NCBI GenBank assembly: GCA_946415365.1
Contig: CAMKSE010000020.1
Span: 1 to 64,000, forward strand
DNA: 64,000 bases
DNA from: an uncultured Prevotellaceae bacterium
GTDB taxonomy: Bacteria; Bacteroidota; Bacteroidia; Bacteroidales; Bacteroidaceae
Reading direction: 5' to 3'
Below, piece after piece: positions 1-9,815 of the stretch. Position numbers and translations under genes: made by a program. The notes below the pieces were generated by a model. The model was not told where the DNA came from, ran no database searches, and saw only the letters and a program-made list of their open reading frames with translations. Position 1 is the stretch's first letter, and the number at the start of each line of letters is the position of its first letter.

Positions 1-42
1 AAATATATGTCGCTTCTTGTACTACTTCTGTCTATGTAAATC

Positions 43-129
43 TGTCAAAGAACTCTCTCTTCACACTAAACGCCCAAAAATTGGGCGAAAGCGGATGCAA
101 AGGTACGAATAATATCAATACCAACCAAA
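43..129 (-). promoter_or_regulatory. probable rRNA-operon promoter and boxA leader
   Basis: Read on the minus strand there is a strong Bacteroidetes promoter: TTTG at 126-129, a 20-bp spacer, then TACCTTTG at 98-105. It is followed by a GC-rich stem-loop (CGCCC/GGGCG, 71-87) and then GTTCTTTGACA at 43-53, which resembles the boxA antitermination element of rRNA leaders. There is no reading frame from here to the left edge. The inference is that an rRNA operon starts just off the left side, reading leftward. Confidence 0.5.
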
Positions 130-215
130 CTTTTTCAATAAAAAATTCCCAAAAATAACAAAATTTTCGGGAATGTTGACAAATAAGGACTATACCTTAT
201 ATATTATATATAGGG

Positions 216-935
216 TTATTCGCGTCGCCCGAAGATTCTGAGAAGATAAATGAACAAATTCACAAAGTCAAGGTACAACGACAATGCACCCAACAAAGCC
301 AATTTCTGAGCACCCTCACCAGCATCTGGAGCAGCCAGCAACATCTGCTTAATCTTCTGAGAATCGTAGGCAGTAAGCCCGACAAAAATCAATACACCCA
401 GATAACTGACAATCATTTCCAAACCAGTACTCTTCAAGAATATGTTAACGACAGTAGCAATGATAATGCCAACCAACGCCATGATAAGAATCTTTCCCAT
501 TGATGAGAGATCTGTCTTCGTAGTATAGCCTATGAATGCCATAACAGCGAATGTGCCAGCAGTAATAAAGAACACGCTGGCTATACTCGACATGGTATAG
601 ACTATGAAGATAAATGACAGCACAGCTCCATTGATCACAGAATAGAGCACAAACAGGAGCGTAGCTGTAGTTAAAGACAGTTTGTTGATAGCAGCACTTA
701 TGGCAATCACCAATCCAAACTCCGCAATGATCAGCCCCCAAAACAGCAATTTGTTAGTAACAATTGCCATCAACAGCCCGGGACTGTTAGCCACGCCATA
801 GGCTGTTGCGCCAGTGATAACCAATGCTAGAGTCATCCACACATACACCTTCCGCATCAAGATGGGGAAGGCCTCGGACATCGAAAGCTCTCGATCCCGA
901 GTCATCGTTCCATAATTCAATTCGTTATAATTCAT
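216..935 (-). CDS. Bax inhibitor-1/YccA family membrane protein
   Basis: The 239-residue protein is almost entirely hydrophobic, with about seven predicted membrane helices after a 30-residue cytoplasmic N-terminus. The C-terminus carries the YLDFVNLF-YLLRIFGRRE signature typical of bacterial BI-1 (YccA/YbhL) proteins, including the conserved Asp in the last helix. Family members act in the inner membrane as pH-sensitive calcium leak channels or as modulators of FtsH; the role here is not shown by the sequence. A promoter-like TATATTTG (970-977, minus) precedes it. It is monocistronic and divergent from lutA. Confidence 0.9.
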   Translation of the reverse strand: MNYNELNYGTMTRDRELSMSEAFPILMRKVYVWMTLALVITGATAYGVANSPGLLMAIVTNKLLFWGLIIAEFGLVIAISAAINKLSLTTATLLFVLYSVINGAVLSFIFIVYTMSSIASVFFITAGTFAVMAFIGYTTKTDLSSMGKILIMALVGIIIATVVNIFLKSTGLEMIVSYLGVLIFVGLTAYDSQKIKQMLLAAPDAGEGAQKLALLGALSLYLDFVNLFIYLLRIFGRRE

Positions 936-969
936 ACGCTAAATAATTAACTTCACATATACTTTTCTG

Positions 970-977
970 CAAATATA
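970..977 (-). promoter_or_regulatory. promoter -7 element for BI-1 gene
   Basis: TATATTTG on the minus strand matches the Bacteroidetes -7 consensus TAnnTTTG and lies 35 bp upstream of the BI-1 start codon. Confidence 0.5.
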
Positions 978-1065
978 ATGCCACAAAGATAAGCAAATAC
1001 TTTTAATAAAGCATAAAATAAAAGCATAAAATACCTATTTATTAGGATTTTTGGTACTTTTTCAC

Positions 1066-1073
1066 TATATTTG
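1066..1073 (+). promoter_or_regulatory. promoter -7 element for lutABC
   Basis: TATATTTG on the plus strand, 43 bp upstream of lutA, fits TAnnTTTG. No clear -33 TTG is present at the usual distance. Confidence 0.4.
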
Positions 1074-1116
1074 TACCCATAAGAGTAACTAAAGACATAT
1101 AATAATACACTAACAA

Positions 1117-1854
1117 ATGAAGATCGGACTATTTATCCCCTGTTATGTAGATGTGGTATATCCTCAGGTAGGTGTTGCCACTTACAAACTATTGAAGCAT
1201 CTGGGCCTTGACGTGGAATATCCACTGAACCAGACATGCTGTGGACAGCCGATGGCCAATGCCGGATTTGAGAAGCAGGCAATTCCTCTCGCCGAGAAAT
1301 TTGAGGACAAGTTCAAGGACTTCGACTATGTTGTCGCCCCGTCCGTCAGTTGCACGGCATTCATCAAAATCAACTATCCCCGTCTGCTCGAAGGCAAACA
1401 CGAGTGCGTGACATCCGGCAAGATCATGGACGTTGTGGAATTTCTGCACGACGTGATCAAGGTAAATCATCCGCTTGGCACTTTCCCCCACAAGGTCTCG
1501 CTGCACAACTCCTGTCATGGTGTCAGAGAGTTAGGCTTGAGTTCACCTAGTGAGGAGCACGTGACTCCATTCAACAAGATCAAGGATCTGCTGAATCTGG
1601 TGGAGGGAATCCAAGTGCTGGAGCCAGAGCGTCCTGATGAGTGCTGTGGCTTTGGTGGTATGTTCTCCGTCGAAGAAACAGCTATCAGTGCGCAGATGGG
1701 ACTTGACAAGATACAGCGGCACATGAAAACTGGTGCGAGATTCGTCACTGGCCCCGATTGTTCTTGTCTGATGCATATGGCTGGCATTGCAAAGAAGCAA
1801 GGCCTGAATGTAGAGTTTAAACATGTAGTAGAGATTTTAGCAGCAGGATTATGA
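1117..1854 (+). CDS. lutA: lactate utilization protein A, CCG-domain Fe-S oxidoreductase
   Basis: 245 residues, the usual LutA size. It contains two cysteine-rich CCG motifs of the heterodisulfide-reductase B type: TCCGQPM near residue 42 and ECCGFGG near residue 175. LutA with LutB and LutC oxidises L-lactate to pyruvate in the cytoplasm and passes electrons to the respiratory chain. The stop overlaps the lutB start by 4 bp (ATGA), so translation is probably coupled. All three genes occur in the standard order, which makes the assignment firm. Confidence 0.93.
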   Translation: MKIGLFIPCYVDVVYPQVGVATYKLLKHLGLDVEYPLNQTCCGQPMANAGFEKQAIPLAEKFEDKFKDFDYVVAPSVSCTAFIKINYPRLLEGKHECVTSGKIMDVVEFLHDVIKVNHPLGTFPHKVSLHNSCHGVRELGLSSPSEEHVTPFNKIKDLLNLVEGIQVLEPERPDECCGFGGMFSVEETAISAQMGLDKIQRHMKTGARFVTGPDCSCLMHMAGIAKKQGLNVEFKHVVEILAAGL

Positions 1855-3218
1855 GTACAGGACATAGTAAAGCAGCAAAGGAGTTCTTGAAGAACCAGAC
1901 ATACGCCAAGTGGCACGATGCCACCTTCTGGGCCGTACGCACCAAACGTGACAATATGGCATACGGACTCAAGGAATGGGAGCAGTTGCGAGAGAAGGCT
2001 TCTCAGATCAAGCGCCACACCATTACCCATCTCGATGAATATCTTGAACAGTTTGCAACAAAAGCCGAAGAAAACGGCTGTATTGTTCACTGGGCAAAAG
2101 ATGCCCATGAGTTCAACGAGATCGTCTATGGCATTCTCAAGAACCATAATGTGAAAAAACTTGTCAAGTCGAAGTCGATGCTGACAGAAGAATGCGAGAT
2201 GAACCCCTACTTAGAGGAGCATGGCATCGAGGTGGTGGAAACCGATCTTGGTGAGCGCATCATTCAGTTAAAAGGTCAGAAGCCAAGCCACATTGTAATG
2301 CCAGCCATCCACTTGAATCACGACGACGTTGGAGAACTTTTCGAAGAGAAATTAGGCAGTGAAAAGGGTAATCATGACCCCACCTACCTCACCTATGTTG
2401 CCCGTCTTAGCCTGAGAAACGAGTTCCTGACGGCCGATGCCGGCATGACGGGCGGCAATTTCGGCATCGCCGAGACGGGCGATATTGTGGTATGTACCAA
2501 CGAAGGCAATGCCGACATGTCGACCTCGTGTCCGAAACTGCACATTGCTGCAATCGGACTTGAGAAGATTATCCCGAACTACGACTGCCTCGCCGTGTTC
2601 CAGCGCATGCTCTGCCGCGCAGGCACTGGCCAACCCACAACCACCTTTACCTCACACTTCCGTAAGGCTCGTCCGACAGCTCACCCGATGCACATCGTGT
2701 TGGTTGACAACGGACGCAGTGAATGGATCGGTAACCCAGAGCATTGGGAGTCTTTAAAGTGTATACGTTGTGGATCATGTATGAATACTTGCCCTGTTTA
2801 TCGTCGTAGCGGTGGTTATTCATACAGTTACTTCATCCCTGGTCCAATAGGCATCAATCTCGGCATGCTCCGTGACACACAGCAGCACTCCGGCAACGTC
2901 TCAGCATGCACACTCTGTCTTAGCTGCCAGACGGTCTGTCCTGTGAAGGTGAACCTAGGAGACCAAATCTACCAATGGCGCCAACAGCTCGACGAGTTCG
3001 GCACCGCCAACCCACAGAAGAAACTGATGTGCAAAGGTATGTCTATGGTCTATGGCAGCCAAGGCATTTATAACCTCGGCACTGCACTTGCCCACTGGGC
3101 TAACATCATTCCCTCGCCACTCATGAACTGCAGCCTAAACCCGTGGGCTGAAGGCCACAAGATGATGGAGTTCCCAAAGAAACCATTCCACAAAATGATT
3201 AAAGATTTAGAGAAATGA
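1851..3218 (+). CDS. lutB: lactate utilization protein B, LUD domain plus two 4Fe-4S clusters
   Basis: 455 residues. The N-terminal two thirds form a LUD domain (TGGNFGIAETGDIV segment in the middle). The C-terminal third carries two ferredoxin-type clusters, CIRCGSCMNTCPV from about residue 304 and CTLCLSCQTVCPV from about residue 353. This is the iron-sulfur subunit that links LutC and LutA. It overlaps lutA and lutC by 4 bp each. Confidence 0.94.
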   Translation: MSTGHSKAAKEFLKNQTYAKWHDATFWAVRTKRDNMAYGLKEWEQLREKASQIKRHTITHLDEYLEQFATKAEENGCIVHWAKDAHEFNEIVYGILKNHNVKKLVKSKSMLTEECEMNPYLEEHGIEVVETDLGERIIQLKGQKPSHIVMPAIHLNHDDVGELFEEKLGSEKGNHDPTYLTYVARLSLRNEFLTADAGMTGGNFGIAETGDIVVCTNEGNADMSTSCPKLHIAAIGLEKIIPNYDCLAVFQRMLCRAGTGQPTTTFTSHFRKARPTAHPMHIVLVDNGRSEWIGNPEHWESLKCIRCGSCMNTCPVYRRSGGYSYSYFIPGPIGINLGMLRDTQQHSGNVSACTLCLSCQTVCPVKVNLGDQIYQWRQQLDEFGTANPQKKLMCKGMSMVYGSQGIYNLGTALAHWANIIPSPLMNCSLNPWAEGHKMMEFPKKPFHKMIKDLEK

Positions 3219-3808
3219 GTAACAAGGAAGATATATTGAAAAGATACAGGGCGAATGTCAAAGAGAAATTTGACATGCCCGACCTGAGTGACATCAAGGC
3301 CATCACTTACCCCGACCCGCTGGTGCAGTTCATCAAGATGACGGAGAGCGTGGGTGGTCATGTGATTGAGGTGAAGGAAGGCCAGGACGTGAACGAGTTG
3401 GTGAAGGAGATGTACCCTGACGCCAAGGAGATTGCCTCGAATTTGCCAGAAATTACTATTGCCACAAGGAATCCCGACGAGGTGGGGCGCGCCCGTGACC
3501 TGAACGGCACCGACGTGGGTATTATCCGAGGCAAGTTCGGCGTGGCTGAGAATGCCTGTGTATGGATTCCACAGACGATGAAGGAGAAAGCCGTATGCTT
3601 TATCTCTGAAAACCTAGTTATCCTACTGCCGAAGAGTCAGATTGTGAACAACATGCACGAGGCTTACAAGCGCATCGAGTTCGACGACACCTACGATGGC
3701 TACGGCACATTTATCAGTGGTCCATCGAAGACAGCCGACATTGCCCAGGTATTAGTGATGGGTGCTCAGGCAGCCCGCAGCGCCACTATCCTTTTGTTGC
3801 CAGAGTAA
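3215..3808 (+). CDS. lutC: lactate utilization protein C, LUD domain
   Basis: 197 residues and a single LUD domain, with the conserved ending GPSKTADIAQVLVMGAQAAR. It is somewhat shorter than the Bacillus protein (about 240 residues), as is common in Bacteroidales. It is the last gene of the lutABC operon and overlaps lutB by 4 bp. It is followed within 40 bp by a convergent gene, and no strong hairpin terminator was seen between them. Confidence 0.92.
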   Translation: MSNKEDILKRYRANVKEKFDMPDLSDIKAITYPDPLVQFIKMTESVGGHVIEVKEGQDVNELVKEMYPDAKEIASNLPEITIATRNPDEVGRARDLNGTDVGIIRGKFGVAENACVWIPQTMKEKAVCFISENLVILLPKSQIVNNMHEAYKRIEFDDTYDGYGTFISGPSKTADIAQVLVMGAQAARSATILLLPE

Positions 3809-3848
3809 ATAGGATTCTGAAAGGAATATGGTCTCTACTGACATAACA

Positions 3849-4964
3849 CTACGAAAATGCATTCAATAATGCAACTACACAGCCAACATCCTCGTCTGTC
3901 ATCGCCTGATGACATGGGATGGAGAGTTCCTCGGCATGGATTTGCTCCGTGATGGGAAGTGAGAGATGGTTCCACTCGCGATAGCAGCGTTGTTTGTGAG
4001 GCGGAATGGGATAATGGATTTGGGTTTCCACACCGTTGTCTAAGAGATATTGCTGCAATCTGTCACGCTGAGAGCTGAAAACGGTGAAGATGTGATAGAC
4101 GGAGTCGCGAGGAGCGAGGGCAGAACGGGAATACTGCTCACTGTCAACGAGCCGTAATCTCACGAGGGGATTGCTTACTTCTCGTTCATATCGAGCGGCA
4201 ATCTCTTTGCGACGGGCATTAGCGGCATCAAGATGAGGAAGCTTAGCCAGAAGAATGGCAGCTTGGATCTCGTCGATGCGGGAATTGTATCCTTGGAAAT
4301 CGTGGATATATTTTTGATGACTACCGTAATTGCCAAGGGCACGGATGATATCAGCGAGTTGAGAATCGTTAGTGGTGACAGCACCCGCATCGCCGAAAGC
4401 GCCAAGGTTCTTGCCAGGATAGAAGCTGTGACCAGCAGCATCGCCAAGAGCACCAGTCTTGCGGTCGCCAAAGGTACATCCATGAGCCTGAGCATTGTCC
4501 TCAATGAGTTTCAGACCATATTGGCGACAGATATTCCCTATCCTATCCGTATAGGCACAGCGTCCATAGAGATGGACAATCATAATGGCGCGAGTACGAG
4601 GGGTGATGGCCTGTTCGATGAGGGTATCGTCTATCTGGAGAGTATTGATGTCCGGCTCTACGAGCACGGGCTTAAGGCGGTTCTCTGTAATGGAAAGGAT
4701 AGAAGCGATGTATGTATTGGCTGGCACGATGACTTCGTCGCCCTCTTGAATCGCGCCCATCTCAATATAAGCACGGAAAATCAGTGTCAGCGCATCGAGG
4801 CCGTTGCCGCAGCCAACACAATAGCGTATACCAATATAGTCAGCATAGGCCTCCTCGAAGCGACGGGTATAGCCACCCTTCAGATACCAACCGTTCTGCA
4901 GCACCTCATCGGCAGCATGCTCGTAGGTCTTGTTGATTGCCTTCAAATCCAAATACTTCATCAT
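3849..4964 (-). CDS. fdtB: sugar 3-aminotransferase, DegT/DnrJ/EryC1/StrS family (FdtB-like)
   Basis: 371 residues, PLP-dependent fold type I. The PLP-binding lysine is in the [12 protein letters not shown] segment (K185), and the aspartate contacting the pyridine nitrogen is in EDNAQA (D156). The enzyme is expected to transaminate a dTDP-3-keto-6-deoxyhexose. It is the last gene of a long minus-strand operon and overlaps the GNAT gene by 4 bp. Having FdtA and RmlB in the same operon supports the 3-amino-sugar role over perosamine-type 4-amination; exact stereochemistry cannot be read from sequence. Confidence 0.85.
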   Translation of the reverse strand: MMKYLDLKAINKTYEHAADEVLQNGWYLKGGYTRRFEEAYADYIGIRYCVGCGNGLDALTLIFRAYIEMGAIQEGDEVIVPANTYIASILSITENRLKPVLVEPDINTLQIDDTLIEQAITPRTRAIMIVHLYGRCAYTDRIGNICRQYGLKLIEDNAQAHGCTFGDRKTGALGDAAGHSFYPGKNLGAFGDAGAVTTNDSQLADIIRALGNYGSHQKYIHDFQGYNSRIDEIQAAILLAKLPHLDAANARRKEIAARYEREVSNPLVRLRLVDSEQYSRSALAPRDSVYHIFTVFSSQRDRLQQYLLDNGVETQIHYPIPPHKQRCYREWNHLSLPITEQIHAEELSIPCHQAMTDEDVGCVVALLNAFS

Positions 4965-5899
4965 AAGTCGTATTCATACCAGTCATAACAAACGCTCCGT
5001 CCGCCAAATCCCTGCTTTTGGAAAATCAGTGACGAATTGACCTCATTAGAGTTTTCTCGTGCTGATGTTCCAAAATCAAAGTAGGGACAGCTAAAGCTCT
5101 CCTCATTGAGTAGATGGTAGAACAGGAGGTCAAGTGCTCCCAGCCGTTTCCCTTCAAGAGACGCCGATATATATTGAGTGTGTACCACCTGCGGCGTCAG
5201 ATACAAGACAGTTCCTCCTAAGGGCAATTCTGACTTATAGGTCATAAAAAGCCGTATGTGCTGAGGAAAACGGTCTTTCAGCAGCCTCATCTCCAAGGCT
5301 GTATGCACAGGCATTGCACCATACTTCATCTGAAGATTCTGCGTAAGGATGCTCCAAAACGATTCAATGTCATCACTCTCCCTGACCACCAGGCCATTCC
5401 GCCTTGCCTTCCTGACACCAGAAAGACGCGACTCCGCAAATTTCAGTCGATTGGCAAAGACAATGGTAGAAGAGACATCACGCTCAACCAAACGCGCCTG
5501 ACATCGCACAAAGAGCGCATAAAGGTCCTCGTCGGCAGGAAGGGAATGATAAATCCAAGGAACAGGCTTGTAAATCACTTTCTGGAAATGATGGTCTTTG
5601 AGCCAAGCATTCACAGCGACGAAGATATCACAGACGTGTTCGGCCGTGGCCTGTCCGTCTGTGATAAGACCACCATAGGTCAGGCCTTGATGCGAGACAT
5701 AGGTTTTGTCTTTCCTGTTGCCAGGCAACAAGGCAAACAACCGGTTCTTGCGATACACCATGAGGGAACAGTCTTCGAAACGATCACTGTGATAGTCCAT
5801 ATAACGACGATCAAAGAGGAATGTCCCATTCTTCGAGCCGGCCACAAACAGATTCCATTCATCGGCCATCTCTGGTGTGTATCGTCTTATCTCATACAT
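4961..5899 (-). CDS. GNAT/FemAB-like acyltransferase in sugar operon
   Basis: 312 residues with the two-lobe layout of FemAB/BioF2-like GNAT proteins: an N-terminal lobe starting [11 protein letters not shown], a basic VRKARRNGL segment near residue 180, and a C-terminal lobe with [13 protein letters not shown] and the YFDFGTS strand near the end. It overlaps fdtA by 8 bp and fdtB by 4 bp. It occupies the place where FdtC, a hexapeptide acetyltransferase, is usually found, so it may N-acylate the amino sugar made by FdtB. That function is inferred from position only. Confidence 0.7.
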   Translation of the reverse strand: MYEIRRYTPEMADEWNLFVAGSKNGTFLFDRRYMDYHSDRFEDCSLMVYRKNRLFALLPGNRKDKTYVSHQGLTYGGLITDGQATAEHVCDIFVAVNAWLKDHHFQKVIYKPVPWIYHSLPADEDLYALFVRCQARLVERDVSSTIVFANRLKFAESRLSGVRKARRNGLVVRESDDIESFWSILTQNLQMKYGAMPVHTALEMRLLKDRFPQHIRLFMTYKSELPLGGTVLYLTPQVVHTQYISASLEGKRLGALDLLFYHLLNEESFSCPYFDFGTSARENSNEVNSSLIFQKQGFGGRSVCYDWYEYDL

Positions 5900-6302
5900 T
5901 TTTCACAATATTCAAGAATTCTTCGTAATCGTAAATATATTCTGCTTCATCAAACAACTCTGAGGCCAACACCAGACAGACGGCTCCGCTGGAAAAATCC
6001 TCCAACGTACGCCACACGCCCGTTCCGACATACAGGCCCTGATAAGGATGATTCAGATGAAACGTCTGACGCTCATGACCGTCGAACACCTCCACGTCGA
6101 ACGAGCCACTGACGGCAATGATGATTTCCTCACAGGTGCGATGAGCATGTCCACCACGACGCTCACCAGAAGGCACATCGTAGGTCCAATAAACCCGTGC
6201 AATGTCAAACGGGACATTTTTCATCTGCTCTGCCACCGTCAGATTACCTCGAGGGTCCACAATCTTCGGAAGATCCAAAACTCTTGCTTTCTCTGATTTC
6301 AT
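5892..6302 (-). CDS. fdtA: dTDP-6-deoxy-hexose 3,4-ketoisomerase, cupin (FdtA/QdtA)
   Basis: 136 residues, a single cupin barrel. It shows the WTYDVPSGERRGGHAHRTC region with catalytic histidines near residues 51-53 and the GSFDVEVFDG strand, all typical of FdtA/QdtA/WxcM isomerases. It converts dTDP-4-keto-6-deoxyglucose, the RmlB product, to the 3-keto isomer used by FdtB. It overlaps both neighbours by 4-8 bp. Confidence 0.88.
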   Translation of the reverse strand: MKSEKARVLDLPKIVDPRGNLTVAEQMKNVPFDIARVYWTYDVPSGERRGGHAHRTCEEIIIAVSGSFDVEVFDGHERQTFHLNHPYQGLYVGTGVWRTLEDFSSGAVCLVLASELFDEAEYIYDYEEFLNIVKNV

Positions 6303-7285
6303 ATATGAATAAACGTAGATTTCTTGAGATTATTATCCACTTTGGTCAAATGCCGTAAGAAAAACTGGTCAATGAGCCAACTCACAACCAATACCGACAG
6401 AATACATATAAACAGCATCACAAAACCTGGGAGTTCTGGCAAACGATGCAAAAGGATTCCTATCGTCATCTGATGAACCATGTAGACAGGCATACTCAAC
6501 GAGGCCAGCATCAGCATCGGCCTGCGGCGCAGAAGCGAAGAGACGATCCCCTGCTCTTTAGCAAAGACCAATATCAACGGGACTAACACAAGCCAATACA
6601 TCGGGGCATTGCGGAACTTGGCATCAACAACAGGGTAAATGGCCAGCAAAACCACCAATACAACGACAAGCAGCACTTCAAGGATTCCCGCATGAGAGAT
6701 GTGATAGCCATTCGTATACAGTCTGCACAACACCATGCCAATATAAAAGTCGACAAACCTCACCAAAGGATTAACATAAAGGATGGCATTGACCTTATCA
6801 TAGGGTGTCAGGACGCAAACAATTGCATAAAGTACCAGTACTACCCCTAAACCGTATGCCGAAACCCACCGATATGCCAGGGGAAACAAAATGTAGCAAA
6901 AGAAAAGGCTGGACAGAAACCAGGAAACACTATTGCATGAGAAATAGACTGTCGGATCTGGCACCCACGACTGTAACAAGAGCACGTTCATCACGACAGA
7001 AAAGTCAATTGCACTCCCACTGACTAATAGAAAGAAAACCAGACAAAGGATGTGCAGGGGGTATAATTTCGCAATACGTCGACTGAGGAAACCTGCATAT
7101 CGGAAAGAGCCTTCACGGACTTGACGACCATAGCCGTACGAGACCATAAAACCGCTCAGCATAAAGAAGAAAGCAACGCCACAATCACCACCTGCGTCGA
7201 ATGCACGAATGTCGCGAAAGGCAAAGTGCGACATAAAGATCATCATCACAAAGATGAAACGCAGTGACTGTAGCGTTGCTATCAT
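6299..7285 (-). CDS. membrane O-acyltransferase, acyltransferase-3 family
   Basis: 328 residues with about ten hydrophobic helices. The N-terminus carries the family pattern LRFIFVMMIFMSHFAF (catalytic-type His in the first helix), then FFMLSGFMVSYGYG. Members O-acetylate cell-surface sugars from the inner membrane. It lies in the sugar operon, 4 bp overlapping fdtA and 3 bp from purT, so it probably acetylates the same polysaccharide. Confidence 0.85.
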   Translation of the reverse strand: MIATLQSLRFIFVMMIFMSHFAFRDIRAFDAGGDCGVAFFFMLSGFMVSYGYGRQVREGSFRYAGFLSRRIAKLYPLHILCLVFFLLVSGSAIDFSVVMNVLLLQSWVPDPTVYFSCNSVSWFLSSLFFCYILFPLAYRWVSAYGLGVVLVLYAIVCVLTPYDKVNAILYVNPLVRFVDFYIGMVLCRLYTNGYHISHAGILEVLLVVVLVVLLAIYPVVDAKFRNAPMYWLVLVPLILVFAKEQGIVSSLLRRRPMLMLASLSMPVYMVHQMTIGILLHRLPELPGFVMLFICILSVLVVSWLIDQFFLRHLTKVDNNLKKSTFIHI

Positions 7286-7288
7286 ATA

Positions 7289-8494
7289 TCAATGTTCGAA
7301 TTTCGTGTATGGGTCAGTGCCTAACACGGTCTTTGCGAGACGCTTGGCCTTGTCACGAAGGGCATTAACATCGTCACCCACTTCACCATAGCAAAGCACG
7401 ACACCCATACGACGACCCTTGTGTGCCTCAGGCTTGCCGAAGATGCGGATACGCGTACGGTCTTCCTTGAGAGCATCTACGAAGTTGTAGTCGAGCAACG
7501 AACGGTCTACTGGCGTAGAAGCCTCCTTTGGTGAAAGGATTACAGCCGAAGCACCAGCATGCTCCAGATGGATGCCAGCAATCGGCAGACCCATCACAGC
7601 ACGGAAGTGGAGCTCGAACTCGCTGAGATTTGTGGTGTGGCCAAGGGTCACCATACCTGTATCATGCGGACGTGGACTCAGTTCAGAGAAGATGACCTCT
7701 CCCTGCTTCGTCAGAAAGAACTCAACACCCCAGATGCCAGCTCCTGTCAGGGCTTTCGTCACCTTGTCGGCCATCATCTGGGCCTGTTTCAAAGCCTCAT
7801 CGGAAATCTTATAGGGTTGCCATGACTCACGATAGTCACCACTCTTCTGTACATGTCCGATAGGCGGACAGAACAGCGTAGGCCATCCATGCTGCTGGGT
7901 AACGGTGAGCAGCGTAAACTCAGAATCGAAATCGATGAACTCTTCGATGATCACCTCCTTTACATCGCCACGCGAACCTTCCATTGCTTCCTTGAAGGCC
8001 GTTTCGAGTTCACCCTCATTATGCACATAACTCTGACCATGACCACTTGATGACATCAGGGGCTTTACAACGCAAGGGAATCCAATCTCGTCAGCAGCAG
8101 CCTTGAACTCCTCGAAGGTCTTGGCATAGAAATATTTAGCCGTACGAAGGCCAAGTTCTTTGGCAGCGAGATCTCGGATGGCACGACGGTTCATGGTGTA
8201 GTTGACGGCCCGTGCCGACGGCACCACCTGAATACCTTGCTCCTCGAACTTAAAAAGCCGTTCCGTTCGAATGGCCTCAATCTCCGGCACGATAATGTCG
8301 GGCTTGTGCTTGTTCACCACAGCCTCGAGAGCATCGCCATCAAGCATTGAAAACACCTCGCGCTCATCAGCCACCTGCATGGCTGGTGCATTGTCATAAC
8401 GGTCGCAGGCAATCACATACTGGCCTGCACGCATAGCGGCAATCACGAACTCCTTGCCGAGTTCTCCTGAACCTAAAAGCAATATCTTCTTCAT
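7289..8494 (-). CDS. purT: formate-dependent phosphoribosylglycinamide formyltransferase 2
   Basis: 401 residues, an ATP-grasp enzyme of the PurT/PurK group. The N-terminus [14 protein letters not shown] is the nucleotide-fold entry. The [14 protein letters not shown] glycine-rich loop and the [13 protein letters not shown] segment are hallmarks of PurT. It makes formyl-GAR from GAR, formate and ATP in purine synthesis. Its place inside a sugar-nucleotide operon (5 bp after rmlB, 3 bp before the acyltransferase) is unusual, though the sequence looks like an intact housekeeping enzyme. Confidence 0.93.
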   Translation of the reverse strand: MKKILLLGSGELGKEFVIAAMRAGQYVIACDRYDNAPAMQVADEREVFSMLDGDALEAVVNKHKPDIIVPEIEAIRTERLFKFEEQGIQVVPSARAVNYTMNRRAIRDLAAKELGLRTAKYFYAKTFEEFKAAADEIGFPCVVKPLMSSSGHGQSYVHNEGELETAFKEAMEGSRGDVKEVIIEEFIDFDSEFTLLTVTQQHGWPTLFCPPIGHVQKSGDYRESWQPYKISDEALKQAQMMADKVTKALTGAGIWGVEFFLTKQGEVIFSELSPRPHDTGMVTLGHTTNLSEFELHFRAVMGLPIAGIHLEHAGASAVILSPKEASTPVDRSLLDYNFVDALKEDRTRIRIFGKPEAHKGRRMGVVLCYGEVGDDVNALRDKAKRLAKTVLGTDPYTKFEH

Positions 8495-8499
8495 AATGT

Positions 8500-9636
8500 T
8501 TATCGGTTAGCATACATATTATCGTAATATTTCTGATAGTCGCCAGAGGTCACGTTATCCAGCCACTCTTGATTGTCAAGATACCAGCGGACGGTCTTCT
8601 CGATGCCCTCCTCAAACTGGAGTGAAGGCTCCCAACCAAGTTCTCTCTGAAGCTTCGAGGAGTCGATGGCATAGCGCAGATCATGACCAGCACGATCAGT
8701 CACAAAAGTAATCAAATCCATATCCTCGCCTTCCTTGCGACCCAGCAGACGGTCGACGGTCTTTATCACCACCTTGATGATATCGATGTTCTTCCACTCG
8801 TTGAATCCACCAATGTTATACGTTTCAGCAATCTTTCCCTCGTGGAAAATCACGTCGATGGCACGTGCGTGATCCTCCACATAAAGCCAGTCGCGGACGT
8901 TCTCGCCCTTGCCATAGACGGGCAACGGCTTGCGATGACGGATATTATTGATAAAGAGAGGTATCAGCTTCTCCGGGAACTGATAGGGGCCATAGTTGTT
9001 AGAGCAATTCGTCACAACAACAGGCATGCCATAAGTATCGTGATAAGCACGAACAAAATGGTCTGAAGAAGCCTTGGCGGCAGAATACGGAGAGTGCGGA
9101 TTGTACTTCGTAGTCTCCAGGAAGAACTTATCTCCGTATGCCAAATGATGCTCTGCGCTGGATGCCGTCGTCGTGAACGGAGGCTCGATACCCTCAGGGT
9201 GTGTCAGTTCGAGTGCGCCATACACCTCATCGGTAGAGATATGATAGAAGCGCTTGCCCTCATACTTCTCAGGCAGGCTCTCCCAATAGAGCTTTGCCGC
9301 CTGAAGCAAGGAGAGTGTTCCCATCACGTTTGTCTTGGCAAAGGTGAAGGGATCCTTAATCGAGCGATCCACATGGCTCTCAGCAGCCAGATGGATAATA
9401 CCATCAACCTTCTTGTCCTGCATCAGCTGATAGAAAGCATCGAAGTCGCAGATATCCATCTTCACGAACTCATAGTTGGGCTTATTCTCGATATCCTTGA
9501 GATTAGCCAGATTACCCGCATAAGTCAACTTGTCGAGGTTAATGATGTGATACTCGGGGTACTTGTTCACAAACAGGCGCACTACATGACTTCCAATAAA
9601 GCCTGCGCCACCAGTAATTACAATTGTACGTTTCAT
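8500..9636 (-). CDS. rmlB: dTDP-glucose 4,6-dehydratase
   Basis: 378 residues, short-chain dehydrogenase/reductase fold. The NAD-binding [11 protein letters not shown] is at residues 7-17, the STDEVYG substrate loop is present, and the catalytic YSAAK motif is intact. It turns dTDP-glucose into dTDP-4-keto-6-deoxyglucose. No rmlA, rmlC or rmlD lies nearby, which fits a branch toward an amino sugar using FdtA and FdtB. The start codon overlaps the stop of the upstream 58-aa peptide (ATGA). A TATCTTTG inside that peptide gene (9701-9708, minus) could be an internal promoter. Confidence 0.95.
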   Translation of the reverse strand: MKRTIVITGGAGFIGSHVVRLFVNKYPEYHIINLDKLTYAGNLANLKDIENKPNYEFVKMDICDFDAFYQLMQDKKVDGIIHLAAESHVDRSIKDPFTFAKTNVMGTLSLLQAAKLYWESLPEKYEGKRFYHISTDEVYGALELTHPEGIEPPFTTTASSAEHHLAYGDKFFLETTKYNPHSPYSAAKASSDHFVRAYHDTYGMPVVVTNCSNNYGPYQFPEKLIPLFINNIRHRKPLPVYGKGENVRDWLYVEDHARAIDVIFHEGKIAETYNIGGFNEWKNIDIIKVVIKTVDRLLGRKEGEDMDLITFVTDRAGHDLRYAIDSSKLQRELGWEPSLQFEEGIEKTVRWYLDNQEWLDNVTSGDYQKYYDNMYANR

Positions 9637-9809
9637 TTCTTATTATGTTTATATTTCCTTATTATTTTCAATAGCAGACTGCCGATTAGGACTATGGCGG
9701 CAAAGATAAACAGAGGCACATAGTTTCCGAGATCGTTGGTGACAAACTGCTTAATGCCTTGCACCACTCCCTTGCCTAATGTCTGAAAGAATATCCATAT
9801 CTTCTCCAT
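9633..9809 (-). CDS. 58-aa single-pass membrane peptide upstream of rmlB
   Basis: A short open frame starts MEKIWIFFQTLGKG and contains one hydrophobic helix (about residues 31-47), followed by a strongly basic tail ([11 protein letters not shown]). It lies 6 bp after the stop of the YfcE-like gene, and its own stop overlaps the rmlB start by ATGA, so it fits the coupled spacing of the operon. I do not recognise a family. The placement argues it is a real gene. Confidence 0.6.
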   Translation of the reverse strand: MEKIWIFFQTLGKGVVQGIKQFVTNDLGNYVPLFIFAAIVLIGSLLLKIIRKYKHNKK

Positions 9810-9815
9810 CTTATC

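Noticed and set aside
1515..2147. 210-aa open frame antisense to lutA/lutB
   Set aside because: It spans the junction of two firmly identified genes on the other strand.
5258..6112. 284-aa open frame antisense to the GNAT and fdtA genes
   Set aside because: It has no domain, and the genes on the other strand overlap in a coupled operon.
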